This document shows, one piece after another, positions 1-9,724 of a stretch of DNA of 64,000 bases (position 1 is its first letter; each line of letters starts with the position of its first letter). The translations under genes and the position numbers were made by a program. Origin of the DNA: Xiphydria camelus (Eukaryota > Arthropoda > Insecta > Hymenoptera > Xiphydriidae); the NCBI GenBank assembly GCA_963678675.1, contig OY783193.1, forward strand, positions 16,381,746-16,445,745, written 5' to 3'. Below the pieces are notes generated by a model. It had not been told where the DNA came from, searched no databases, and saw nothing but the letters and a program-made list of their open reading frames with translations.

Positions 1-1150
1 AATCTTATCGAGCTGTCTTATCGAGCTGTATCTTTCAATGTAATGATTCCAAAATGTTTCTATAACGTTTTGCAACTTTGTGAATTTATCGAGAAAGATA
101 TATTTCTAACATAGGGTAGTGTTTAAAAATATTGCAAAATATCGCAAGAATATCAAAAAAATTACTTGTAAAGACGTGTTTTATGGGATGTAATTTCTTA
201 ATTAAATATTTGTTAAGATAAATTAACATAAATCTCACTTTCGTAATTTCTGTCGGTTATGAGACTGCTGGATTGCCGTACCTTTGGTCCAATATTGAAA
301 ATAAATCTTCTCAAGGCTGAATACGACTTGGGCATGTTTCAGCGTACAATTAGCTAGATCCAGTTCGATGAATGAACTATTCCGACTGGTTTTTGTAACG
401 GCAAGTGGACGATTCCTCGTTCGTCAGAAGATTTTGTTCACAGATGAATCGAAATTCTACAATGAAGGATTAGAGAATAATCACAACGCCCACTATTGGT
501 CCGTAAGAAATCCTCACTGGGTAGAAGAAGTCGAAGGCGATGGAGTGGATGCGATGAGCTAAAAATAAAATAAAATTTAGTATATAAATCGAAACTTGTA
601 GTAGGAAGGCAGAGGGCAAGCACCGATGAGAAAAAAATAGAAATAAAGTATTATAGTTACCCCGATATTGTAGTTACTTCGATGTTTTTGTTCTTCTCCC
701 ACGACTTGGATTCTCCAATATGTAGAAAGATTAATTCCGCTTAGTCATCAAAGAGTTCGTCCCGTCCTCATATGCAATGCTGAAAGAAAAAAAGAAGTGA
801 CCACAAAGATATGTATTCTTTATAGGTTATCAAAATGAAGTTAAATGAAGTAATTCAGAAATTAACTTATCTGATTACATTTCGACTCCTTTTCTGCTGT
901 CTATATTCGATGAATGACTACAGAAAAATAGCACGGTTTCTATTTATTAATAATAAAAACACAAACAGCTGTCACATTTTTCGGAGCACCCATCACCTAC
1001 ACTAAAAGTTAGCCGATGTTTTTCAAATTGATACGTCTCTTTGGTTTGAGTCCGGGCTAACGAAATTACCATTAAATTACAGGAATCGTCGGTATCTCCT
1101 AATCGCCGAGCGATATGCAACCCATTTGCTGGCGTGTATAGTGCGACTGA
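1..1150 (+). repeat. Dispersed repeat mosaic, unit A, copy 1
   Basis: This AT-rich stretch recurs with small changes at about 58870-60380, partly at 60540-60680, and inverted at 50755-50935. Shared landmarks are a stretch beginning aatcttatcgagctgt near the start, a Tc1/mariner scrap in the middle, and a block ending near cgccgagcgatatgcaaccc. Only the embedded transposase scrap has coding potential. I infer it is a fragment of a larger non-autonomous element or an old segmental repeat; I cannot place its true ends. Confidence 0.6.
366..562 (+). pseudogene. Tc1/mariner-type transposase scrap
   Basis: The translation contains ILFTDESKFYN followed by NNHNAHYWSVRNPHW. This is the segment around the second catalytic aspartate (the FTDE box) of Tc1/mariner-superfamily DDE transposases of insects. 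Just upstream, another frame reads like the preceding residues (QVDD then SFVRR in the copy at 59566), so a frameshift separates the two parts. The frame stops about 40 residues after the FTDE box, before the usual VWCGI-like strand and the third acidic residue. A family transposase is about 340 aa; about 60 remain. It cannot be functional. The same scrap with the same frameshift sits at 59566-59741, and part of it inverted at 50762-50945. Confidence 0.65.
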
Positions 1151-1460
1151 CCCTGTATATACTGTGATAAGTGGTATCTTTACATGCTATGAAATAATTC
1201 GTCGCGGTCATTGGAAGAGTAAACAGTATGTCCGATGGCAAACTCCAACTTTTGAATTTCCCTGACATTTGGCCGGATTAGAATTGGTTTCGGGAGAGTG
1301 CACTGCGGTCTTACGAGCCGAGCGAGAAGAGTGTCAAACTTTTGATCTCCCAGTAGCTGTCAATTCGGGAGATCGAAGCATCTAACCTCAAAATCGTTAA
1401 TTTATAAATAATGATAAATAATGCATAGAAGTGATAAGAAATAATCATTCGGGTTTTTTC
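1151..1460. other. No recognisable feature
   Basis: AT-rich sequence between two dispersed repeat blocks. No ORF or structured repeat that I can support. Confidence 0.5.
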
Positions 1461-1672
1461 GATGAGATTCCTCAAGTGTTTAAAAATCGGTGTCCGATTT
1501 TTGCCAATAACTGTTGCTTCAACTTCCAAAGATATTAAATATTACTACAGAACGAGTAGGTTAGAAGATTTTCATGAAGACTCGCGCTATTCTAACATGG
1601 AATCTCGTACAGGTACAACCGAAGAGGATCTAGCTCGTGTCCTGTCTGTAAAAAGATGACTCGATGGACATC
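1461..1672 (+). repeat. Dispersed repeat block B, copy 1
   Basis: The block running from a run near tgttgcttcaacttcc to gatggacatcggagaatg reappears at about 50935-51115 in the same orientation and inverted at about 51500-51660. It has no convincing coding content. Confidence 0.6.
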
Positions 1673-1804
1673 GGAGAATGTGAAAAAATTTTAATAAAAA
1701 AGAACGCCGCGTTTTTTCATTCAAAATAAAAAATTCAGACACCGTATTATACTCTGTTTATACACTTATATGATACCACCAGTATATAGTGGACAAAATA
1801 TGAA

Positions 1805-1806
<2 letters not shown>

Positions 1807-1836
<30 letters not shown>
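1807..1836. repeat. (CT)n microsatellite
   Basis: About 15 uninterrupted CT dinucleotides, directly followed by the foldback-family terminal repeat starting near 1838. Confidence 0.95.
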
Positions 1837-1837
<1 letters not shown>

Positions 1838-1840
<3 letters not shown>

Positions 1841-2078
1841 CGCGGCAAGTTCTTTTTTATTAAAATTTGTTAATAAATTTTTTAGCCGAATTTTTTAGTA
1901 ACTTGATTTACAATAATTTTCCTTTCAAATGATGCCTTTTACTCCTTTTATATATAAATCTTGAACATGGCGATTTTAATTGATTTCAAATCTTTTTTGG
2001 GGAGTATTTTACGTATCAATTTTTGTTGGCACTGAATGAACATGCCGCCTTTTTTACAGAGGATCTGTTTTTGTGTGG
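1838..2078 (+). repeat. Terminal repeat of foldback family X, copy 1
   Basis: About 240 bp running from aaacgcggcaagttc to atctgtttttgtg. Other copies occur at 51730-51970 (inverted), 52213-52357 joined to 58626-58735 (split by a LINE), 59330-59555 (inverted) and 62708-62946. Opposed copies bracket about 730 bp elsewhere, so these are the long terminal inverted repeats of a non-autonomous element whose outermost bases read about CCCACAAAAACAG. Here only one arm is present. Confidence 0.65.
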
Positions 2079-3139
2079 AGATATACTATTACATGGAGGA
2101 ATGAGTGTAGAAAGTGTAAGCAACGAGAACAAACCTATTGATTCCTTGTAGCGAGGGAAACCGAAGTTGGTACGACCCATTACAAACCTCTATGTAGTCC
2201 CGTCTTGTGTGTCAACACATATCGAACATGAAATGTATTATAATGGTGCTTTTTGGGAAAATGGAAACTTTCCCGGCGAAAAGGGAAGATCGCACACGTC
2301 ACTCCTCATCGCATGATCTTCTAAACTTTAAACTCTCTGGTTTGACAAGAACGATCAAAGCTAGGATCACGTGGGTGCCAGACGCTAACGCGTCCCAGAG
2401 AGAAGGCAATTAAAGGAAAGAATTCAAAAAAAAACATATGCTTTGCACGGCTGACATCAGCCTCAACTTGGCGTTGGCTAGTGTAGAGGGACGGAATTCC
2501 AAAAAAATCTAAAGGTTCGGTCAACATTAACGAAATTCTTATATTATATAACTTGAAAATTATAATTGGCTTACGTCCAAGGTCAGGTTTCGATGCAACA
2601 AGAAAAGAGATTTTCCAGGAGGAGATATGCGGACTAACAGACGAACAAGGAAGAGACAAGACCCGCGGAACTATGTGTCCTCCAAAGGACAAACTTGTGA
2701 TGCTCTTGGTCCCTAGTTCAAACCCGCGTATCCCTCTTAAGGCTAAATGTACCGTCTTTGGTTCAAAATTTTGCCACTACGTGGCAGCACCAAAATGAGC
2801 GAATTTTACTTGACAATTTTCTCCCAAACGAACGGTTCATTTTTTAATCTGTAAACGGCTTCTTGACTGTTTTTAATGTAGAATTTAATGAAATTGGTTA
2901 TTACAATTTTAAGTTGAAAAAATTTACAAAAAAATGCTTAAAAAACGCCAAAACTGTACTTTTGTAAAAAAAATAGGGTTATAGAGACAAACAAGAAGTC
3001 TAACTGATAATTGCTGTGGATTCGAATTTTGATTCTACCCAAAAACGTGATCGTAATCAATAATTTCTCTATTCAACCGAGCGCTGGCGTGGCGAGCGAA
3101 GACAGCGAGGCGGGGCGGGGCGAGCTTGCTTTCCACGCT
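2079..3139. other. Intergenic, no recognisable feature
   Basis: About 1 kb with only short ORFs lacking any motif I recognise. No RNA gene or clear repeat pair was seen. Confidence 0.5.
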
Positions 3140-3283
3140 CTCGTGGTCGGCCTTCCTGGACTTGCCTCGGCAAGAGTGTATGTAGTAGGTGCCGGCTTGA
3201 GAAAGAGCGCGAAGCAAGAGACAGAGCGTGGCTACAGAGTGGGGCAGGTTCAGGAGAAATAAAACGGTGTAATCTCGCTTTAC
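3140..3283 (+). repeat. Diverged direct repeat C, copy 1
   Basis: Shares blocks such as cgcgaagca, acagagcgt, ggcaggttcaggagaaat and gtctcgctttac with 4795-4933. Copy 1 abuts the Academ-type end at 3287. GC-rich compared with its surroundings. Function unknown. Confidence 0.6.
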
Positions 3284-3286
3284 TAA

Positions 3287-4215
3287 TAGTCCAGTCAAAT
3301 TTCCGTTCAAATCGAAAATTGAGACATAATGGTGAAAACTTGGCAAAAGTTATGTTTTGATGTTATTAATAGAGGGACATATTAAAAGAAGTATCACCCC
3401 CCGGCGAAGGGTGTACAAAATGTATTTATTGTTGAAAAATCGGTTATTCGCTAATATTTTGAAAAATACGTGACCCATTGAAAAACAGTTACGACAAAAG
3501 TTGTATATAATAAAATTATCTACAAGAAAGATTCTACACTTTTTAGCCTATCTTCAACCCCTAAGAAGCTAGGACCTCCAGATGAGTTTGAATGTTCAAA
3601 TATTCACAACAAATCCAAAAATGAAGATTTTTACAATCTTTTTTTTTTGTAACCCGTTTAGAAAGATCTCATCATTTTTCCTAGCGAAACCAAATTTTGT
3701 TTTTCATTGTTGTTTACACATGATTGATTTTTAAAGTTTTCAATGCTTGAATTTACATAGAAATTTGCAATGAAAAAATTTTTTAATTATACCATCATTT
3801 ATTTTGGATTGTTTCTGAAAAAAAAAGATAGATAGCAATTCAATGTATCTTGCCTGGTTTGCAAGATATGCTAAATTGAATATGAAGGGTACAGGGGTAA
3901 AAGAGGGAATGTCAAAAAAAAACAAATTTACAGGACAGCAAATTTGCGCGCGGACATTCCCTCTATTTGCATGTTATGCTAAAATTTTAAACGTCTGTAT
4001 CTCTTGACTGTACCTTTATTGCCTGTAATCCTTTGCCAGCTGAAAGAATGCGAAATTTTCAACTAGATGGTGTAGAAATGACGAATTGGCTAAATTGTGA
4101 CATTCCCCCTTTTACCCCTGTACCCTTTCTATAGTGTCGCACCGTTTTCACTCTCGTCGCTCTGACGTTTGTGTGCGCGCGCTGCTGCAGTTGTCTGCGA
4201 GTGTCAATGAGACAG
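3287..4215 (+). mobile_element. Left end and interior of an Academ-type foldback element, truncated
   Basis: Begins TAGTCCAGTCAAATTTCCGT and then tracks the first 600 bp of the complete foldback element at 41677-45342, including the block around gtaacccgtttagaaa and the block around acacatgattgattttt. Homology breaks at the MITE inserted at 3883, then resumes at gtttgtgtgcgcgcgctgct and fades after about 4215. I found no matching right end nearby, so this is a truncated relative of the intact element rather than a complete copy. Confidence 0.65.
3883..4129. mobile_element. Small TA-flanked MITE (GAAGGGTACA family)
   Basis: Inverted termini TGAAGGGTACAGGGGTAAAA and its complement at the right end, followed by gagggaatgtc on both arms. 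TA dinucleotides lie on both sides (3881-3882 and 4130-4131). The related 42.2-kb region has no such insert at the equivalent place. TIR plus TA target suggests Tc1/mariner-type mobilisation (inference). A single end of the same family is at about 5643-5672, and a relative lies at 16497-16753 and 31515-31770. Confidence 0.7.
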
Positions 4216-4794
4216 GAAGGTACTACCGGATTGAAAGAAATATGATGACATAGGTGATAGAGTTTGTAGAGAATCACTGACATAATTTAGTAGCTGATCC
4301 CCTTCAAACCATTTAAAATGGTATTGGCTATATTGACAACGATCAAGCCACGGACTGGAGTACCAGTGACGAAGATAATGAAGAAAATTATTACATATTT
4401 CTTTGAATTCAGTAATACATATTTGAAATCATATCAAAACAATATTGATTAATTTATTCAATTTTTGTTTCATTGATTTCTTGATGATATGAAAATTGTA
4501 CTGAATAATTTGTTGAAAATTTATTTTTTAGTCATATTTAATTGTATATAATGAAATTTTCCGATAAATCCAAAAAACACTGTTCAACATATCATAACTG
4601 AGTAAATGAAAGATGCGCAGCAAAAGATCGCAATAGACCGAATCACTCATCCATGAGCTTTCGCTCATTATTCACTTGCACCCGCTTGCATATACTTATG
4701 TCGGGGATCTTTCTTAGCTCTATTGGGACATACACAGAGAAACTTACAGCCTTTATAAAATAACGAAGGTCTGGCCGTCGCGGGCTCTTTGGCT
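4216..4794. other. AT-rich intergenic, no recognisable feature
   Basis: No supported gene or repeat. A short acidic reading frame near 4340-4400 is too small to name. Confidence 0.45.
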
Positions 4795-4933
4795 ATTTCA
4801 CACCCTCGCGGTCGGCCTGCCTCGACGTGTCTCGTGCCGGCATTGGAAAGACCGCGAAGCATGAAACAGAGCGTAGCTATAGAGTGAGGCAGGTTCAGGA
4901 GAAATATGAGAAACGGTGTAGTCTCGCTTTACC
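4795..4933 (+). repeat. Diverged direct repeat C, copy 2
   Basis: Partner of 3140-3283. It is not followed by the Academ-type end, so that end is not part of the repeated unit. Confidence 0.6.
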
Positions 4934-5337
4934 ACTATGGTATGTGTACACTGTAGACTTTTTCGCTAGATTTACTCTCGCTAGAGCTGTCCGACACTTA
5001 TCTCACAAGTGGACACAGCGTTGGGGCCTAGCGAGAGTTAGTCTAGTATCTGGCTAGAGAAAAAGAAATCTAGCTAGATTGTGTGTAGTGGACACACGGG
5101 AAGAACTTGCTGCCAGAAAGGTTTTAGTCTATATGACAGATTCAATAGAGCAACCTAGTCTAGCGAGAGCGACAGGCGCCGGATTCCTCGAGTCGCAAGC
5201 GAAGAGCCCCTCGACCGCGTGCTCAAATTTCAGGAGACTCACAGGAGGGCACGGAAACACTGTGCGGCGGTGATTGTTTATGCGTCGAAGAAACTATTGG
5301 TCCACCTAACATGCAGTCTGATGTCCCTTATATTAGT
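4934..5337. other. Intergenic with short ctagcgagag motifs
   Basis: The 10-mer ctagcgagag and its complement recur several times between about 4978 and 5172, in both orientations. No gene. Confidence 0.4.
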
Positions 5338-5597
5338 GTATACTCCCGCCTCGCTCCCGAGGATCTACGGGGGGGGAGCGCCGTGAAGCGGCGCGGGGCG
5401 GTCGGCGAGCGTAGCGTAGCGAAAATTACTGATTAGGATAGAGATACTGATTGTTGCAGAATTTCCGACACGGTTTTGATTTCACATTGAACGGGTATAT
5501 GTCTGTATAAGTGACTATTTTTGAAAAAGTGACCTTTTCAGTTTTTTTCTTTTAGAAGAATGTTTATAATAAACTGTAATTTCTTATAAACCAATTG
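5338..5597 (+). repeat. Direct repeat D, copy 1
   Basis: Starts tatactcccgcctcgctccc, passes a CG-rich stretch (agcg, gaagcggc, ggcgagcgtagcg) and then an AT-rich tail ending in ataaactgtaatttc. It is repeated at 6185-6467 with roughly 10-15 percent differences by eye. The copies are about 850 bp apart. Confidence 0.7.
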
Positions 5598-5642
5598 AAG
5601 ATAGAAGAATACGGTGTACGGATGAAGAGCACGTAGTAACGG

Positions 5643-5970
5643 CTTCCCTCTTTTACCCCTGTACCCTTCATATATTGTCGCACCGGTCTCACTCTCGTCG
5701 CCCTGACGTTTGTGTGTGCGTGCTGCTGCAGTTGTCTGCGAGTGTCAGTGAGACAGAGGATTGCTGTCGACGTTTCGAAGTAACTGTTCCATTGCAAGGG
5801 TTTCGTAGTAATGCGACCATGAATACCTCGCCAACCTACGAGCCCAGGCAGTATGCATTATCTTATTTCCATTAGCTTCTTTCCAGCGCCTCCTCGGTAA
5901 ACGGTTCTACTTTTGGTTGATCAACAAAATTGATTCAATTTCATTGAACAGTGCTTTGAGTGAAAAAATA
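5643..5970 (+). mobile_element. Internal fragment of the Academ-type foldback family with a MITE end
   Basis: Opens with one end of the GAAGGGTACA MITE family (inverted). It then matches 42330-42600 of the complete foldback element through tgctgctgcagttgtctgcg, accatgaatacctcgccaac and tttggttgatcaacaaaatt. No terminal TAGTCCAGTC motif is present, so it is a relic. Confidence 0.6.
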
Positions 5971-6031
5971 TGTATAAGTAAAAGGTACATAAGTGTACGA
6001 AGGAACGTTTAATTAATTTTTCATTTGCAAG

Positions 6032-6128
6032 CACCGTGCCACGTTAGCTAACATGGAAATAATCCCCTCCTATTAAGAAACAATGGATTAATTCCATGTT
6101 AGCTAACGCGAAATTAAATGTGCACGGT
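6032..6128. repeat. Short palindromic element (hairpin)
   Basis: A perfect 16-bp inverted repeat, gttagctaacatggaa at 6043-6058 and its complement at 6092-6107, surrounded by imperfect outer arms caccgtgc and gcacggt. It looks like a very small MITE or hairpin; no target duplication could be fixed. Confidence 0.6.
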
Positions 6129-6184
6129 ATTAACAAATAAAAAGTTAATAAATAATCAATGTCTCTTCTACGCCTTCGTATTAT

Positions 6185-6467
6185 TATACTCCCGCCTCGC
6201 TCCCGAGGATCTACGGGGTGGAGCGTCGCGAAGCGGCATGGGGGAGTTGGCGAGCGTAGCGAGCAGAGGGCGGAGCTCCCTACTCTGTTAAAAATTACTA
6301 ATTACGATGGAGATACTGCTTGCTGAAGAATTTCCGATACGGTTTTGATTTCACATTGAACGGGTATATGTCTCTATAAGTGGCTTTTTTTGAAAAAGTG
6401 AATTTTTCAGTTTTTTTCTTTTAGAAGGATGTTTATAATAAACTGTAATTTTTTATAAACCAATTTC
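6185..6467 (+). repeat. Direct repeat D, copy 2
   Basis: Partner of 5338-5597. It has about 25 extra bases (a gagcagagggcggagctccc stretch) in the CG-rich part. Confidence 0.7.
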
Positions 6468-6794
6468 ATTAAATTCGATACATGAACAATTAATAAATCC
6501 GTTTTCAGAATGAACATATGTGCAGCCGTTTCCGAATAAATTACCAAGTAAATTTTGCCCTAATAGTGCAGCCATCTATTGAAAAAATTTCATACTATTT
6601 GTCGGGGACATTTAGCCTTAAAGAGGGCGAGGCTCAACGAGACAACGCGGCCGATTCTCCTTAGTGGAGCGGGGCTCCTACACCTATAAAACTTAACCCA
6701 TGATCTCCTAGCCCTAAATCGGTGCCTTTCTTAAGGAAGGTGAGGTGTCTCGAACACAACATGACTAGTAGCTCCGCGCGGAATGGCAGTCGCC
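6468..6794. other. Left flank of the composite Harbinger
   Basis: No gene or repeat that I can support. This flank is not similar to the flank of the second composite copy beyond 41471, which matters for interpreting the two copies as separate insertions. Confidence 0.5.
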
Positions 6795-6797
6795 TAA

Positions 6798-6935
6798 TGC
6801 GGCTTTTACACGCTTGGCGTTTGCCACAAACTCCAAACCTTCACAAACGCTTGGCTGAATTTGGATGCCTGTTTACACGCTTGGCACTTGCGACAAACTC
6901 CAAACCTACGCAAACGCTTGGGTACGCTTGGGTAC
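6798..6935 (+). repeat. Harbinger left terminus with tandem subterminal repeats
   Basis: Two tandem copies of about 70 bp: ttacacgcttggc, then acaaactccaaacct, then caaacgcttgg, then a third short cgcttgggtacg pair. Repeated cgcttgg motifs near both ends are likely transposase-binding sites (inference). The equivalent region of the right copy is 41331-41468. Confidence 0.6.
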
Positions 6936-8555
6936 GCAGTAAAAAGATACGCGGGCACCACGAGTCCGTCGAAAAAACACGTGCGCCCGGACACGGGCGA
7001 GCCACGGGAGAACCAAACATCGCCATCAAGACGCTTGCGAATGCGCCAGTATCTTTTGGTGAAGCAAGCATGACGGACGTCGAGATAGTGTCAGCTCTAA
7101 CATTTGGCTTAACCTATCTTCATTATAAAAATAAGAAAAAAAGTGAAAAAAAGCGGAAAATACGGCAAAGAAGATGGTGGATGTTACAAATTCATAAAAA
7201 CCGTACCAGGTAATTATCTCTATTTACTAAAGCGCTGTGATGCTATGTATGTATGTACGTAACGAGGCCGTATAGTAATGCTTTTTGTAGGAATTCCGGA
7301 ATTCTGACAAAATCAATATAGCAAGTCGGCTCTGATTTTCCACAGTTTCCAGATTCTGACCAGAATTTTCTATATTTTTAATGTACCGTAGATCGGGCTG
7401 AAAAAAGGTACTCGGGGATTTTTGACCGCGATGATTACGAATCTGACGTTCAAAGTTTCAAGTGAAATTAGAATGTAAAGCATAGAATTTTTAAATTAAA
7501 TGTCAGGATCTGGCTTCTAATGTTATTGTTTGAAATTGTAGATGTCAGATTTGAAATTTGCATACTTCAGATTCCTTAGCCGTAACTGACACAATATGTA
7601 CTCAAGGCCACGAATCGCGGCCTCGGCCGCGGCGCCCCACTAGTTCAATTACTTATTATAACTTCACAGGCTTGTAACTTCATTCATGTTACTGTAATAT
7701 GATTGTAATGTAATTTCACGTGTATAATTATATGAAATTAATTATATGAAATTATTGTTTTATAATTAAACTTATATAACAATTATTGCTTTAACGGTGT
7801 TATAATGTTTGTATCAATTATTTCTGGATTGCAGAGAATTTATGGAAGAAAAAATTCATGAGCTACTTTATGAACCATCTGGACAGTTTAATAACTTCTG
7901 CCGGATGAGTTATGCTGATTTTGAATATTTGCTGAACGAAATTTGACCTCTGATTTCTAAGGAAAATACAGATTTCAGAGAAGCTATACCTGCTAAATAT
8001 CGTCTGGTAATCACATTACGATTTTTAGCATCTGGTGATAGTTACCAAAGTCTGCACTACTTGTTTAAAGTATCCACCTCGGCCATATCAAATATTGTAC
8101 GTGAAGTCTGCAGAGCTATTAATAAAGTTCTAAAAGATGAAATAAAGGTAAAGTAAAAGAGATGTACAAAAATATCAGTCAGTGTTCCGAACGATTATTA
8201 TTTATTCATGTTTCTTAAGATAATTTTTCTGTTGCCTTAAGTAGTTGAAAATTCATTTAACTTAATTTTCAATAGGTAATATATCAGGCCAAACAATAAG
8301 AAACAATACACGTTTGACGTTTCGGTTCCTCTTCGAACCCTCTTCAGAGACGTAGTGACCCACAGATACTTGAGAATTCCCTATTTATATAACTCTATCA
8401 ACCGTTATTCCCTCCATTCCACACTTACATATTAGAAGAAAGATATTAGAAAGTTTTTCTATGAACAAAATTAAAGACAATATAAATATTACAACTGCTA
8501 GTGTTGAACTTCATCAAATTTATCAATCAATAATTTAGAAATTAAAATGTTGAGT

Positions 8556-8861
8556 TGTTGAGGATAAGTCGTCACATTTAGGCGAATCGACTATAGCCAA
8601 CAATACCCGAGCGTCGGGCGAGATCGACGGTTCCCGAGCGGAGCCGAACAGAGACGGTGGCGCCGCTCTTCGCGTGCGAAGATGATCGAGGAAGCAGCGG
8701 CGAGCGTTAGTCATACTCCGTACTTAGAAGGAAACGGATTCTTCCTTCTAAGCTTACGTAACCAAATATATTCAATAGTTTCTCCGGCAGGAAAGAGTAT
8801 CGTTCATTTTATTCCTATCTCTCCATCATTTCTCCAAACAGATCCTGCAACTGCCTCAACA
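8556..8861 (+). repeat. Copia 5' LTR, left copy
   Basis: 306 bp, TGTT...AACA ends. It differs from the 3' LTR at two noticed places: gatcgacgg against gatcggcgg, and ccatcattt against ccatcactt. The first difference is also present in the right copy; the second is not, so it arose later. Confidence 0.95.
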
Positions 8862-8875
8862 GGTTATGGGCCCAG
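8862..8875 (+). promoter_or_regulatory. Copia primer-binding site (internal initiator-Met tRNA)
   Basis: GGTTATGGGCCCAG lies directly after the 5' LTR. It is complementary to the anticodon-region stretch CTGGGCCCATAACC of eukaryotic initiator methionine tRNA, not to a tRNA 3' end. Drosophila copia is known to prime with such an internal tRNA-iMet fragment; this element appears to share the mechanism. Confidence 0.8.
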
Positions 8876-9724
8876 GATACGAGCCGGCGAAGCTCTGATC
8901 GTTTGGAAAAGTGACTCGCGAGTGTGTGAGACAGGTGGTCGGAGAGAAGGAAAACGTGGCGCGTCGAAACGTCGGCGGTAATCGGCGTATATCTCGGGCA
9001 TCGCGCCTCCGCGGCAGAGAATTAGTGCCTCGGGAATTCTCGGGGGTGGAGTACACCTAGCACGTGCAATATTTTCGGGTTTCGAGGAGCATTTTCGTGT
9101 GCGGCACGCGGGACGTGGTGCTGCTCAGCGGCAAGGTACGGCGTGGTCGAAGGGCGACCATTACGCGTGGACACGAACGTTGCTGGAGCAAGCAGGAACG
9201 GGACATATCTCGGGCATCGAGCAACCGCGGCGAGGAATTATTGCAGGAATAATTCACGAGACGTTGGTCACGACTCGCGCGACGAATATTTTCGGGTTTC
9301 TCGGACATTTTCGTCGGTGAAACGCGGTGTACGGTGCGAGCCGGGTGGACACGTGTGGCACGGGAAACCGGGTGGATCTCGGGTATCGAGTTGCTGTGGG
9401 GAGCGTGTCTCGTGGAAACGAGCCCCGCAGTCAGTGTGGAGCGATAAGGGAGAAATATTTTTTTGGTTTTGTGAGCGTGAGCACGTGTGGCGCGCAACGC
9501 GGACCGGTCAGACGCGAGAGGCGTGCGACGCGGGTGAGGCGGCCATTACGCAACGTGGGCTCACAGAGTGTGACAGGACTTGGAGACAATATATGACCGT
9601 ATCGCAGCGATCGGGCGGATAGGAGTCGAGAGAGCCAGTGAAACGTGTGTCAAGTGGACTGCGGAGTCGCTCGGTGTGGATATTTTTCGTGTGTCCCCGG
9701 TTTATATAGAAGTGGACATTCGAG
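8876..9724 (+). repeat. Copia untranslated leader with diverged internal repeat
   Basis: CpG-rich leader of about 850 bp. Two blocks about 220 bp apart share atatctcgggcatcg, then ccgcggc, then aatattttcgggtttc, then attttcgt (about 8990-9110 and 9208-9330). No long sense ORF is supported. The length and repetition suggest a structured packaging or translation-control leader (inference). Confidence 0.5.

Noticed and set aside
5338..6467. Bacterial insertion or contamination suggested by CG-rich palindromic words
   Set aside because: The blocks continue into AT-rich sequence with the same repeats and carry no bacterial gene; better read as a local repeat.
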